A DNA stretch of 30,101 nucleotides from Vitreoscilla sp. (GCA_030150505.1 JASLFS010000088.1:1-30101); one strand, 5' to 3'. Positions 1-7,850 are shown, counted from the stretch's first letter. Made by a program: numbers and translations. Notes: generated by a model not told the origin, from the sequence alone.

Positions 1-2715
1 GGTCATCTTACTGGTCCTGATGGTCATGTTGAGAGTAATAACGTAACGATCACTGGTAATTCATATGTATCTGGGAATATCTATGGTGGTTATATTTCTA
101 GTCGCACTGGTTATGTTGAGAGTAATAATGTAACGATTACAGATGATTCAGATGTGATTGGGGATATTTATGGTGGCTATAATTATAATGGTAATGCTGA
201 GAGTAATGAGGTAATGGCCACAAACTCAAGAGTATCTGGGAATATTTATGGCGGTTTAAGTAGACCTGGTGAGACTAAGAGTAATAAAGTAACGATTGCA
301 GATAACTCATATGTATTTGGAGATATTTATGGTGGCTATGTTTCTGGTGCAGCTGGTAAGGCTGAAAGTAACAAAGTAACGATTACCGATAATTCAGATG
401 TATCTGGAGATATCTATGGTGGCTATGTTTCTAGTAGAGTAGGTAATACTGAGAATAATAAAGTGACGATTACCGATAATTCGTATGTATTTGGAGATAT
501 TTATGGTGGCTATGTTTCTAGTGCAGCTGGTAAGGCTGAAAGTAACAAAGTAACGATTACTGGTAATTCAGATGTATCTAAAAATGTTTATGGTGGCTAT
601 AGTGATTCTGGTAGTGCTAAGAGTAACAAAGTAACGATTACTGGTAATTCAGGTGTATCTGGAAATGTTTATGGTGGTTATAGTGATTCTGGTAATGCAG
701 AGAGTAACGAAATAACAATTATTACTGATAACTCAACGGCATATGGAGGTATTTATGGTGGCCTTAGTCATTCTGGTGGTGCTATAGGTAATAAAGTGAT
801 GATTGAAGGGATAACCGGAACCGGTGAGGTTATTGGTGGAAAGTCTTATAATGGTATTGCTAGAAATAACGTTGCGATGGTTGCTACTAATTCTACTGTA
901 AATAGCAGTATCTATGGTGGATATGCTTACGAAGGTGTGGCAGAAAATAGTGCCGTTGTTACTGATTCAGTTGTAAGTGGAAGTATCTATGGTGGCCATA
1001 GTGGGAATGGTCATGCGACTGAAAATAGCGTAGCTGTTACTGATTCAACTGTAAATGACAGTATCTATGGTGGATATGCTTATGAAGATGCGACAGAAAA
1101 TAGCGTAGCTGTTACTGATTCAATTATAGATGGAACTATCTATGGTGGCCATAGTGGGAATGGTCATGCGACAGAAAATACAGTTATTATTGCGGGAAAT
1201 ACTTCATTTTCTATTGATTATAGCAATATTTATGGGGGCTGGTCAGGAGATTCGATGCAAAACGTATTCACAGGCAATACGCTTAGTTTTTCAGCAAGAC
1301 CTATTCAAATTAATGAAATTGGCAATTTTGAGTTCTATGAATTTGCCCTTAATCCTATAGATGCGAATAGTTCTACTGCTCTTATTGAGGCACAAGATAT
1401 TTCATTAGGCACTACTGAGAAACCATCTGAAATTTCTGTTGTGGGAATTTTATCTGGTGAATTATTAAATGTTGGAGATGAGTTTATATTGATGAATGCC
1501 AGTAACGATTTTATTGGTGAAGGTCGTGGCTCTGAAACAAAGGTTGCCCAACAAGGACTTTCCTTTTTGTATGATGTCAGAACCGATGTTGATACAAACG
1601 GTAAGCAAGTAACAGCTATTATTTTAAATAGTGAAGATTCAGATATTCAGCCGCCAGTTGAGGTTGATCCGCCAGTTGAGGTTGATCCGCCAGTTGAGGT
1701 TGATCCGCCAGTTGAGATTGATCCGCCAGTTGAGGTTGACCCGCCAGCGGTGATTGATCCACCAGGCAATAATAATGCAGCTAGAATTAATCCTCAGCTG
1801 AAATCATTATCTGAAGGTCGAATTTCTTCTGCTATGCAGGTAACGCGAGGTGCAGATGCTATTAGTTACGATGCATTTGAGACGATTACTCGTCAGAATG
1901 CTCAGAATGGCGTAGGTTCTTTTGCTCAAATGTCTGCAGTACATACGCGTTACAATAGTGGCTCTCACGTTAAAGCTGATGATTATTTAATGGCTTTTGG
2001 TGCAAGCTATCAGGATAATAATATTATCGCAGGTGCATTTGTTGAGGGTGGTTTTGGTAATTATGACACTTACAATAGTTTTACCAATGCTGCTAATGTT
2101 CATGGTGATGGCGATAATAAATATATAGGTGCGGGTGTTCTGGGTCGCTATACGTTTAATAATGGTGTATATGTGGATGGTTCGGTGCGAGGCGGTAGGG
2201 CCAAGAATACTTTTGATACCAATGATCTTTTAAATTATGCTACTTCAGAGAGAGCTGAATATAGTTTGAAATCAAATTATATTAGTGCGCATGCAGGGGT
2301 TGGTACTATATTTAATTTCGATGAGACAACGTCTATTGATATGTCTGCTAAATACCTCTTTACGCGAGTTTCTGGTAAAGATGTGACCATAGCAGGTGAT
2401 CCTATTCAATTTGATGCGATTGAATCTCATCGCGCCCGTGTTGCAGCCACTGTAAATTATATTGCTAGTCCGACACTGACATTGAAAGGTGGATTAGGGT
2501 ATGAATATGAGTTTGATGGAAAGGCTAAGGCGACCACTCATTATGTTTATGATATTGAAGCACCGAGCGTGAAGGGTGGTACGGGAATGATTAATTTAGG
2601 TGCAACTTTAAAACCTAATGAAAAATCGAATTTTTCTTTTGATGTTGGTGTGCATGGTTACGCAGGAAAACGAGAAGGTGGTGGTGCATCGGTTGGACTT
2701 AAATATGTATTTTAA
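1..2715 (+). CDS. Autotransporter adhesin, 5' end outside window
   Basis: The frame is open from base 1, so the internal ATG at 154 is not the true start; 904 residues are visible. Residues 1 to about 420 are degenerate repeats, mostly 25-29 residues long, each carrying the motif IYGGY/IYGGH followed by a Ser/Asn/Thr-rich stretch such as SNKVTITDNS; this composition fits a stacked beta-solenoid passenger. A non-repetitive stretch follows, then six PPVEVD-like units (residues 551-586), then about 310 residues typical of a type V autotransporter beta-barrel (alternating hydrophobic strands, Gly/Tyr rich) ending in the outer-membrane signature YVF. By family knowledge the barrel inserts in the outer membrane and exports the passenger, usually for adhesion or aggregation. 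The ligand is unknown. The signal peptide and total repeat number lie outside the window. The class is secure, the specific role is not. Confidence 0.88.
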   Translation, partial: GHLTGPDGHVESNNVTITGNSYVSGNIYGGYISSRTGYVESNNVTITDDSDVIGDIYGGYNYNGNAESNEVMATNSRVSGNIYGGLSRPGETKSNKVTIADNSYVFGDIYGGYVSGAAGKAESNKVTITDNSDVSGDIYGGYVSSRVGNTENNKVTITDNSYVFGDIYGGYVSSAAGKAESNKVTITGNSDVSKNVYGGYSDSGSAKSNKVTITGNSGVSGNVYGGYSDSGNAESNEITIITDNSTAYGGIYGGLSHSGGAIGNKVMIEGITGTGEVIGGKSYNGIARNNVAMVATNSTVNSSIYGGYAYEGVAENSAVVTDSVVSGSIYGGHSGNGHATENSVAVTDSTVNDSIYGGYAYEDATENSVAVTDSIIDGTIYGGHSGNGHATENTVIIAGNTSFSIDYSNIYGGWSGDSMQNVFTGNTLSFSARPIQINEIGNFEFYEFALNPIDANSSTALIEAQDISLGTTEKPSEISVVGILSGELLNVGDEFILMNASNDFIGEGRGSETKVAQQGLSFLYDVRTDVDTNGKQVTAIILNSEDSDIQPPVEVDPPVEVDPPVEVDPPVEIDPPVEVDPPAVIDPPGNNNAARINPQLKSLSEGRISSAMQVTRGADAISYDAFETITRQNAQNGVGSFAQMSAVHTRYNSGSHVKADDYLMAFGASYQDNNIIAGAFVEGGFGNYDTYNSFTNAANVHGDGDNKYIGAGVLGRYTFNNGVYVDGSVRGGRAKNTFDTNDLLNYATSERAEYSLKSNYISAHAGVGTIFNFDETTSIDMSAKYLFTRVSGKDVTIAGDPIQFDAIESHRARVAATVNYIASPTLTLKGGLGYEYEFDGKAKATTHYVYDIEAPSVKGGTGMINLGATLKPNEKSNFSFDVGVHGYAGKREGGGASVGLKYVF
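310..600 (+). repeat. 87-bp coding repeats in autotransporter passenger
   Basis: Near-identical DNA segments recur at 174 bp (two 87-bp, 29-codon units): the stretch beginning TATGTATTTGGAGATATTTA at 310 is repeated from 484 with very few changes over about 75 bases. Flanking units are more divergent. The low divergence points to recent duplication or recombination between units. Confidence 0.8.
898..1190 (+). repeat. Second repeat block, about 75-78 bp units in alternating pairs
   Basis: A second passenger repeat family alternates two unit types, one with IYGGYAYE and one with IYGGHSGNGHATEN. The stretch TATCTATGGTGGCCATAGTG occurs at 984 and again at 1137, a 153-bp (51-codon) spacing, so the copied unit is a pair of subunits. 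Confidence 0.75.
1651..1758 (+). repeat. Six tandem 18-bp units encoding PPVEVD
   Basis: Six consecutive 18-base units (consensus CCGCCAGTTGAGGTTGAT) encode PPVEVD x3, PPVEID, PPVEVD and PPAVID. This proline/acid spacer sits between passenger and beta-barrel. Because the unit is a multiple of three, slippage would change spacer length without breaking the frame. Confidence 0.9.
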
Positions 2716-2746
2716 GTAATCGATTGTATCTCAATAGTCCTCAAGT

Positions 2747-2776
2747 AAGCCCCGCTTTTTAAGTGGGGCTTTATTT
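2747..2776 (+). terminator. Rho-independent terminator after autotransporter
   Basis: AAGCCCCGCTT (2747-2757), a TTT loop and AAGTGGGGCTT (2761-2771) form an 11-bp stem with one G-U pair, followed by a T-rich tail. It lies 31 bases after the autotransporter stop. Confidence 0.8.
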
Positions 2777-2823
2777 GTTTTTGTTGTGGATGATGAAAAA
2801 TTAAATAGAAATGTGCGTATGTG

Positions 2824-3981
2824 TTATAGCTCAATGCCTAAGTTGATTAATTTGTGAGCAGCGGTGACTAAATCTTGGTTGGGTTTAATGTGTTGTTTGT
2901 AGGTAGCGGAAAAATCTAACATTCTTTGAATGGATATTTGCGATTTTTGGATTAATTCAGGTTCTAAATAAATGGCATGATGATGGTGTTGTAAGGTTTG
3001 ATAAGTATTGCTAAGAGCATTCATTGCCATCCATGGGCAAAAGGCACAAGATTTACAGTTAGCGCCATTGCCTGCTGTAGGCGCAGCAATAAATGATTTA
3101 TGCGGTGCTTTTTTCTTCATTTTATGCAGAATCCCTTGGTCAGTAGCAACGATAAATTCTGTATCTGGTAATTCTATGGCTGCCTGTAATAATTTACTGG
3201 TAGAGCCAACAATATCTGCATGTTGAATAACGTTGCTGGGTGACTCGGGGTGAACCAAAACTTTTGCATGGGGTTTCTGCTGTTTTAATTTAGCCAGTTC
3301 TTCCCCTTTGAATTCGTTATGTACTAAGCAAGAGCCTTGCCAGATTAACATATCGGCACCTGTTTGAGCTTGAATATACTGACCTAAATGGCGATCAGGT
3401 CCCCAGATGATTTTTTCACCTTTGGCTTTTAAGTAGCTAATAATTTCTAATGCAATGGAAGAGGTAACAACCCAATGGGCACGGGCTTTAACTTCTGCGC
3501 TGGTGTTGGCATAAACCACTACAGTTCTATCTGGATGCTCGTCACAGAATTGAGAGAAAGATTCAGCAGGGCAGCCTAAATCTAATGAACAAGTTGCATC
3601 AATATCAGGCATTAATATTGTTTTATCTGGACTTAATATTTTTGCTGTTTCTCCCATAAACTTAACGCCTGCAATCAATAATGTTTGAGCAGGATGAGTT
3701 TGTCCAAATTTAGCCATTTCTAGAGAATCTCCAACGATTCCACCTGTATTGAGGGCTAGGTCTTGTAATTCTGGTTCAACATAATAATGCGCAACAATCA
3801 CAGCATTTTGCTGTTGTAACATCTGTTTGATTTTTTGCTGGTAATAATCTTTTTCTTCATGCGATAAGCTTGGTGGAACTTTTGCCCATGCTTGCGGAAG
3901 TGGATTATTTTGCTCAAGTGAAAGTGCAGGTTGCCAATTTGGGCGCTCATATTCAAAAGATTTAAATTGTTTAGTTTGCAT
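2824..3981 (-). CDS. nadA: Quinolinate synthase NadA
   Basis: 385 residues. NadA condenses iminoaspartate with dihydroxyacetone phosphate to make quinolinate, the second step of de novo NAD synthesis, using a [4Fe-4S] cluster. Family motifs are present in order: VIVAHYYV (about 61-68), KFMGETAKIL (about 107-116), ATCSLDLGCP (Cys131, Cys137), WQGSCLVHNEF (Cys218) and GNGANCKSCAFCPWMAMN (Cys309, Cys312, Cys315). Cys131, Cys218 and one of the last group, probably Cys315, match the three cluster ligands of the family. The N-terminus is about 35-40 residues longer than the E. coli protein. The gene is divergent from the NadQ-like regulator, and a palindromic candidate operator lies 29 bp upstream of its ATG. 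No nadB is seen alongside, so the iminoaspartate-producing enzyme must be encoded elsewhere. Confidence 0.96.
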   Translation of the reverse strand: MQTKQFKSFEYERPNWQPALSLEQNNPLPQAWAKVPPSLSHEEKDYYQQKIKQMLQQQNAVIVAHYYVEPELQDLALNTGGIVGDSLEMAKFGQTHPAQTLLIAGVKFMGETAKILSPDKTILMPDIDATCSLDLGCPAESFSQFCDEHPDRTVVVYANTSAEVKARAHWVVTSSIALEIISYLKAKGEKIIWGPDRHLGQYIQAQTGADMLIWQGSCLVHNEFKGEELAKLKQQKPHAKVLVHPESPSNVIQHADIVGSTSKLLQAAIELPDTEFIVATDQGILHKMKKKAPHKSFIAAPTAGNGANCKSCAFCPWMAMNALSNTYQTLQHHHHAIYLEPELIQKSQISIQRMLDFSATYKQHIKPNQDLVTAAHKLINLGIEL

Positions 3982-4009
3982 TTTATGATCAGAAATGATT
4001 TTAATGTTA

Positions 4010-4038
4010 TTTATTATGCTCGTAATGAGTATAATAAA
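4010..4038. promoter_or_regulatory. Candidate NadQ operator 1 (nadA promoter)
   Basis: Inverted repeat with left arm TTTATTATGCTC (4010-4021), spacer GTAAT and right arm GAGTATAATAAA (4027-4038); 11 of 12 positions pair. It covers the spacer between a possible nadA -35 (TTGATT on the minus strand, 4037-4042) and -10 (CATAAT, 4013-4018; 18-bp spacing), so a bound protein would block the promoter. The CTC-N5-GAG core also occurs at 4053-4063 and 5204-5214. Regulator identity is inferred from the adjacent gene. Confidence 0.7.
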
Positions 4039-4048
4039 TCAAGGTATA

Positions 4049-4067
4049 TTTGCTCTTATTGAGTATT
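4049..4067. promoter_or_regulatory. Candidate NadQ operator 2, weaker half-conserved site
   Basis: TGCTC (4051-4055), spacer TTATT, GAGTA (4061-4065) repeats the core of operator 1, but the outer arms do not pair. Its centre is 34 bp from that of operator 1, upstream of the likely nadA -35, so it could support cooperative binding or control of the divergent gene. Confidence 0.5.
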
Positions 4068-4144
4068 AATTGAATTTAATGAGACATAAATTTAAAAAAA
4101 TATTATGCAGCGGTTATTTCATGTAAAAAGTGAATGGATATGTT

Positions 4145-4172
4145 TTGATATATGCACAAAATTCAATACAAT
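4145..4172 (+). promoter_or_regulatory. Candidate promoter of the NadQ-like gene
   Basis: TTGATA (4145-4150), a 16-bp spacer and TACAAT (4167-4172) match the sigma-70 boxes at 5/6 and 5/6. This predicts a start near 4179, just before the ATG at 4205. It lies about 90 bp from the nearest candidate operator, so autoregulation would have to act at a distance. Confidence 0.5.
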
Positions 4173-4204
4173 AAGATATTGAAATGTGAGATTGACCATT
4201 TGTT

Positions 4205-5158
4205 ATGACTGTAATTATGCCGACTTCAACGATGGATAGTACTGAAGGCGTTACTGAATTAGTAGCGGTCTTGATTGCTGTAACTGATTTTTCTGCTCGG
4301 GTGTTAACCATTGCAGATGGGGAGTTATTGCCTTATGGTCCATTAACACCGATTCATCATTCTTTACAAGCTGGTGCTAGGGCTTGGGTGCTGCAGCAAA
4401 CCCAACAACCAATGGGTTATATGGAACAGCTGTATACATTTGTGGATGTGAAACGTACGCGTAGTACTGGGCATCCTGTTTTGTATGTTAGCTATTTAGG
4501 CTTGGTTAAAGAGGCTGCTGAGGATAGCTTAAAGATAGAGGCTAAATGGCAAGATTGGTATCGCTATTTTCCATGGGAAGATTTTCGACAAGGCCGTCCA
4601 GATTGGATTGATACTATTCTTTTACCGAGAATTCAAAATTGGGCGGATTCAGCGCAGTCAGCTTCTATGAGAGAAAACCGCAAGCAACGAATGAATTTAT
4701 GTTGGGGGCTTGGAGAGCATGAATGGATTGAAGAAAACGCTTTGCTGCGCTATGAATTATTGTATGAAGTAGGACTGATTCCAGAATCTCCTTATTTTGA
4801 TTCTTCATTATCTGAAAATATTACTGGTAAAGCTATGCGCAATGATCATCGTCGTGTTTTGGCGACGGCAATGATGCGTTTACGAGCTAAAATTCAATAC
4901 CGACCTGTTATTTTTGAGTTAATGCCGCCAGAATTTACACTGTTTCAATTGCAGCAAAGTATTGAAGCATTAACAGGAATAGAATTGCATAAACAAAACT
5001 TTCGTCGATTGATTCATAACCAAAATTTAGTAGAAGCGACAGGTAAATCAATTATTCCTGATCGAGGTCGACCTGCTCAGCTATATCGTTTTAAAGACAA
5101 TGTTTTGTTGGAAAACTTGCTGTCAGGTTATAAGCTGCCCGCGTTGTCTAATAATTAA
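4205..5158 (+). CDS. nadQ: NadQ-like Nudix-fold transcriptional regulator
   Basis: 317 residues. The N-terminal part (about 18-110) resembles a Nudix domain (VAVLIAVTDF, then GARAWVLQQTQQPMGYMEQLYTFVD) but has no GX5EX7REUXEEXGU catalytic box, so it looks like a ligand sensor rather than a hydrolase. The C-terminal part (about 235-310) looks like a winged helix: LQQSIEALTGIELHKQNFRR, then a wing with RGRPAQLYRF. This is the architecture of the COG4111/NadQ (and related NrtR) repressors of NAD synthesis. Its position between divergent nadA and downstream nadC, with matching palindromes in front of both, supports that role. The start is uncertain: no strong ribosome site precedes the ATG at 4205, and the ATG at 4217 is an alternative. 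The effector (NAD, ADP-ribose or other) cannot be told from sequence. Confidence 0.8.
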   Translation: MTVIMPTSTMDSTEGVTELVAVLIAVTDFSARVLTIADGELLPYGPLTPIHHSLQAGARAWVLQQTQQPMGYMEQLYTFVDVKRTRSTGHPVLYVSYLGLVKEAAEDSLKIEAKWQDWYRYFPWEDFRQGRPDWIDTILLPRIQNWADSAQSASMRENRKQRMNLCWGLGEHEWIEENALLRYELLYEVGLIPESPYFDSSLSENITGKAMRNDHRRVLATAMMRLRAKIQYRPVIFELMPPEFTLFQLQQSIEALTGIELHKQNFRRLIHNQNLVEATGKSIIPDRGRPAQLYRFKDNVLLENLLSGYKLPALSNN

Positions 5159-5175
5159 ATGATTTAATCTGACTA

Positions 5176-5205
5176 TTTACAGTTGTATTTACTCCAATAT
5201 ATACT
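5176..5205 (+). promoter_or_regulatory. Candidate nadC promoter
   Basis: TTTACA (5176-5181), an 18-bp spacer and TATACT (5200-5205). The -10 box lies inside the left arm of the operator palindrome, so repressor binding and polymerase binding should compete. Confidence 0.55.
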
Positions 5206-5227
5206 CTTCATGAGTATATATTGGAGT
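5191..5227. promoter_or_regulatory. Candidate NadQ operator 3, perfect palindrome before nadC
   Basis: Left arm ACTCCAATATATACTC (5191-5206), spacer TTCAT, right arm GAGTATATATTGGAGT (5212-5227): all 16 positions pair. The inner part TATACTC-N5-GAGTATA matches operator 1. The right arm also contains the nadC ribosome site GGAG (5223-5226), five bases before the ATG at 5232. Confidence 0.8.
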
Positions 5228-5231
5228 TGTT

Positions 5232-6083
5232 ATGGATTATCTACCCGAAATCTTATCAAAAAGTATTGTACAGGCAGCCTTGTTAGAGGATTTAGGCAGA
5301 AGAGGGGATGTTACTTCTAGCGCCATTATTGATGATGATCGTGATGCTGTTTTGCATATTAAAGCCAGAGAAGCTGGTGTTTTATGTGGCTCATCTTTGG
5401 CTAAAATGTCTTTTTTAGCTTTATCTAAAGACATTGAGTTTGAGCAGTATATTGATGATGAAGAAATGTTTTCTCAGGGTGCAATTATTGCAACGGTTAC
5501 CGGGAATGCTAAAGCATTATTGGCGGCAGAAAGAACAGCGCTTAATTTTCTAACTCATTTAAGCGGAATTGCAACCACAACAAGAGAGATTGCTAATAGT
5601 ATTGCCCATACTAAAGCAAAGGTAACGTGTACACGAAAAACGATTCCTGGGTTAAGGGCTTTGCAGAAATATGCAGTTCGAGTGGGTGGTGGGCGAAATC
5701 ACCGCATGGGTTTGGATGATGCCATTTTAATTAAAGATAATCACATTGCTTTATCTGGCGAAAGTTTAATTAATACGGTTAATAAAGCCATTCGCGTTGC
5801 TGGGCATTTGATTCCCGTTGAAGTGGAAGTCGATACCTTAGAGCAGTTGGAGCAGGTTTTGCAAAGCTCAGTGTCTTTGGTTTTGTTAGATAACATGCCG
5901 CTTACCCAATTACAGAAAGCTGTAGAAATGTGTCAAGGTAGGTGTTTGACAGAAGCATCTGGCGGATTAACGCCCCAAATAGCTATTGAAGTGGCTGAGA
6001 CAGGGGTCGATTTTTTAGCAATGGGTTACTTGACACATAGCCCACGATATTTAGATATCGGGCTTGATTACATCATCACATAA
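5232..6083 (+). CDS. nadC: Nicotinate-nucleotide pyrophosphorylase (carboxylating) NadC
   Basis: 283 residues, normal family length. NadC converts quinolinate and PRPP to nicotinate mononucleotide, the third step of NAD synthesis. Visible motifs: LLEDLGRRGDVTS near the N-terminus, ERTALNFLTHLSGIAT (about 98-113), the substrate-binding TCTRKTIPGLRALQKYAV (about 133-150), GGGRNHRMGL, ILIKDNHI (about 175-182), VEVEVDTLEQ and the C-terminal EASGGLTP. The start is well fixed by GGAG five bases upstream. The gene follows the NadQ-like gene by 73 bases that carry its own promoter and operator, so it can be controlled separately from that regulator. Confidence 0.97.
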   Translation: MDYLPEILSKSIVQAALLEDLGRRGDVTSSAIIDDDRDAVLHIKAREAGVLCGSSLAKMSFLALSKDIEFEQYIDDEEMFSQGAIIATVTGNAKALLAAERTALNFLTHLSGIATTTREIANSIAHTKAKVTCTRKTIPGLRALQKYAVRVGGGRNHRMGLDDAILIKDNHIALSGESLINTVNKAIRVAGHLIPVEVEVDTLEQLEQVLQSSVSLVLLDNMPLTQLQKAVEMCQGRCLTEASGGLTPQIAIEVAETGVDFLAMGYLTHSPRYLDIGLDYIIT

Positions 6084-6150
6084 TCTTCATTTATAAAGCA
6101 TAAAAAGCCATTTTAAATTAGAAAAATGAATTGCTGTTTTCTATAAACAG

Positions 6151-6156
6151 TATAAT
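6151..6156 (+). promoter_or_regulatory. Candidate -10 box of the SEC-C gene
   Basis: A consensus TATAAT at 6151-6156 predicts transcription from about 6163. This argues against the upstream TTG at 6131 as translation start and for the ATG at 6203. No convincing -35 box was found at 16-18 bp. Confidence 0.4.
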
Positions 6157-6202
6157 TGAGATAAAATACCAGTTAATTGATTTATTAGTTGGTATTTATA
6201 AA

Positions 6203-7519
6203 ATGGAAGCAAACACTTCTCGTAAGCGACGTACCCGACGTCCTTCTTTCGCTAAATTGCAGAAAAATCATAGCCATAAAGCTTGTTTAGCATTCTTTGA
6301 ATCTCATGATCAAGCAAAAAGATATGCTTTATCGACTGAATCTAAATCGATCATGAATGCTGCTCATGAGTGTTCTGACGATTTAGATCAAATTCAAATG
6401 GCTTTGTCAGCCTTGGATATTTATCCTTTAGAAATAGAAGCCTTAATTCTTTTAGCTACTGTCGGAAATTATACCAAAGAAGAGGCGTTATGCTTGATTA
6501 ACCTTGGTCTTGCTGCAGCAGAAATTGATTGCCATGTTTATTTTCAAAATAATGTTGGTTGTTTTGGTGATATTCATGAAGTCGCGCCGTATATGCAGGC
6601 TTTGCTGCTACAGGCGAAAACTCTGCAAGAATTGGATGATGAGGATGCTGCGATTGCAACTTACTCTCGTCTTTTGGAGTTGGATAAGAACGATAAAATT
6701 GGTGCTCGTTTTGAATTACTACCATTGTTAGAAAAGAATAATGATTTACAAAAAGTACAAGCAATCAGGCATCAATTTGAAAACCAACAAGTAGAATCTG
6801 GTGATGGTGACGCTCATTTCGTTGATCAAATTGGTGTTTGGAATGGGCGTGAACGAGCTGAGTATAAAGCAATTGAAGAGAGGCTCGCACAATACAGTGA
6901 TGCGGATACTGGTATTTTAAGTGTTAGTGGTTTGGATGGTTTTTTTACTGCTTTGGTTTCCAGTCCAAGCGTGTTGCCTGGTGCTCAGTGGATGCCTTTG
7001 ATTTTTGCAGATGGTAGTAAAGGACCGGTATGGGATAGTACTGATGAGTTTATGGCATTTTTCAGTCAAATTACCAGTGTATTAGATCGAGTTGCAGATA
7101 CATTTCAAGACAATCCGACAGAGTACTATCCATTGCTACGCCAAAATTTGGCATGTGACAATCCTACTGCACAGTCAGTGCAGGAGTGGTGCAAAGGCTA
7201 TCTGAAGGTCGCTAGCTTATGGAGTGTAAATAATGAGCAAGAGCAGCTATTAACTAGCTTATCTGTTATCCAAAAGTATGCAGATCCTCAATCTTTATCA
7301 GCGCTAGCTGGTTTGGATAAAGATAACCAACAACAAGTGTATCAGAATATTTGCTCAGCTAGTTTGGGGGTTTATCGTTACTTTGAGCCGCAAAGAAATG
7401 TTGAGATTGAAGAGATTGAGAAATCTAAAATGCCTATTCGTAAAGAAGTTACTGTGGGGCGTAATGAGCCATGCCCATGTGGTAGTGGTAAGAAATATAA
7501 ACGTTGTTGTTTGAATTAA
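6203..7519 (+). CDS. Unrecognised protein with TPR-like helices and a C-terminal SEC-C zinc motif
   Basis: 438 residues from the ATG at 6203; an upstream TTG in the same frame (6131) would precede the predicted -10 box and is disfavoured. The N-terminus is very basic (RKRRTRRPSFAK). The middle is mostly helical and contains a TPR-like stretch (about residues 115-165, LDDEDAAIATYSRLLELDKND). The last 20 residues form a textbook SEC-C motif, NEPCPCGSGKKYKRCC (C-X-C-X8-C-C), which binds zinc and in SecA mediates SecB/ribosome contact. By family knowledge many stand-alone SEC-C proteins are uncharacterised; some appear linked to protein quality control or secretion. No function can be assigned. 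It is monocistronic, ending in its own terminator. Confidence 0.8.
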   Translation: MEANTSRKRRTRRPSFAKLQKNHSHKACLAFFESHDQAKRYALSTESKSIMNAAHECSDDLDQIQMALSALDIYPLEIEALILLATVGNYTKEEALCLINLGLAAAEIDCHVYFQNNVGCFGDIHEVAPYMQALLLQAKTLQELDDEDAAIATYSRLLELDKNDKIGARFELLPLLEKNNDLQKVQAIRHQFENQQVESGDGDAHFVDQIGVWNGRERAEYKAIEERLAQYSDADTGILSVSGLDGFFTALVSSPSVLPGAQWMPLIFADGSKGPVWDSTDEFMAFFSQITSVLDRVADTFQDNPTEYYPLLRQNLACDNPTAQSVQEWCKGYLKVASLWSVNNEQEQLLTSLSVIQKYADPQSLSALAGLDKDNQQQVYQNICSASLGVYRYFEPQRNVEIEEIEKSKMPIRKEVTVGRNEPCPCGSGKKYKRCCLN

Positions 7520-7537
7520 TATTTTAGAATCATCCCC

Positions 7538-7571
7538 AATGAGCTTTAGCTGGTGCTAAGGCTCATTTTTT
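7538..7571 (+). terminator. Rho-independent terminator after SEC-C gene
   Basis: ATGAGCTTTAGC (7539-7550), loop TGGT, GCTAAGGCTCAT (7555-7566) form a 12-bp stem with one G-U pair, followed by six T (7566-7571), 19 bases after the stop codon. Confidence 0.85.
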
Positions 7572-7850
7572 GTGCAATGAAGTATTAATCAGCATCATCA
7601 GAATGTATTTTTTCTAATTAACTAATTTTCATTCAATATCAATGAATGATTAGATAGTCGTTTTATTTGATTGGCCGGGGTTATTATTCTAAATAGCTTA
7701 ATTAACCGTATATTTGTATTTAATTTATTAAATTTTATTATCTATTTATTAAATTTATATTTCTATTTGAAAAGCAACGTAAAGGGTATTTAAAAAGGGA
7801 AGAGGCTTCTTTAGTATTGTTTTTGCTTTTAAACCAAATAGGAAAGATTG
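7572..7850. other. AT-rich intergenic region
   Basis: No gene is supported here. The stretch is very AT-rich. TTTATTAAATTT occurs twice about 20 bp apart (roughly 7725-7757), and CATTCA/TGAATG form a short inverted repeat near 7630-7650. It probably carries the promoter of the small exported protein, but no clear -35/-10 pair is seen. Confidence 0.5.

Noticed and set aside
1..1250. CRISPR-like or noncoding repeat array
   Set aside because: The repeats are multiples of three, stay in one open frame with conserved protein motifs, and lack unique spacers; they encode the autotransporter passenger.
4114..4311. 65-codon minus-strand ORF overlapping the NadQ-like gene start
   Set aside because: Antisense shadow across the promoter and first codons of a well-supported gene; no motif.
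5191..5227. Intrinsic terminator of the NadQ-like gene
   Set aside because: The palindrome is AT-rich without a T tail, overlaps the nadC ribosome site and shares its core with sites in front of nadA, so operator function fits better.
6131..6202. TTG-initiated extension of the SEC-C protein
   Set aside because: It would begin upstream of a consensus TATAAT at 6151; the ATG at 6203 opens a typical basic N-terminus.
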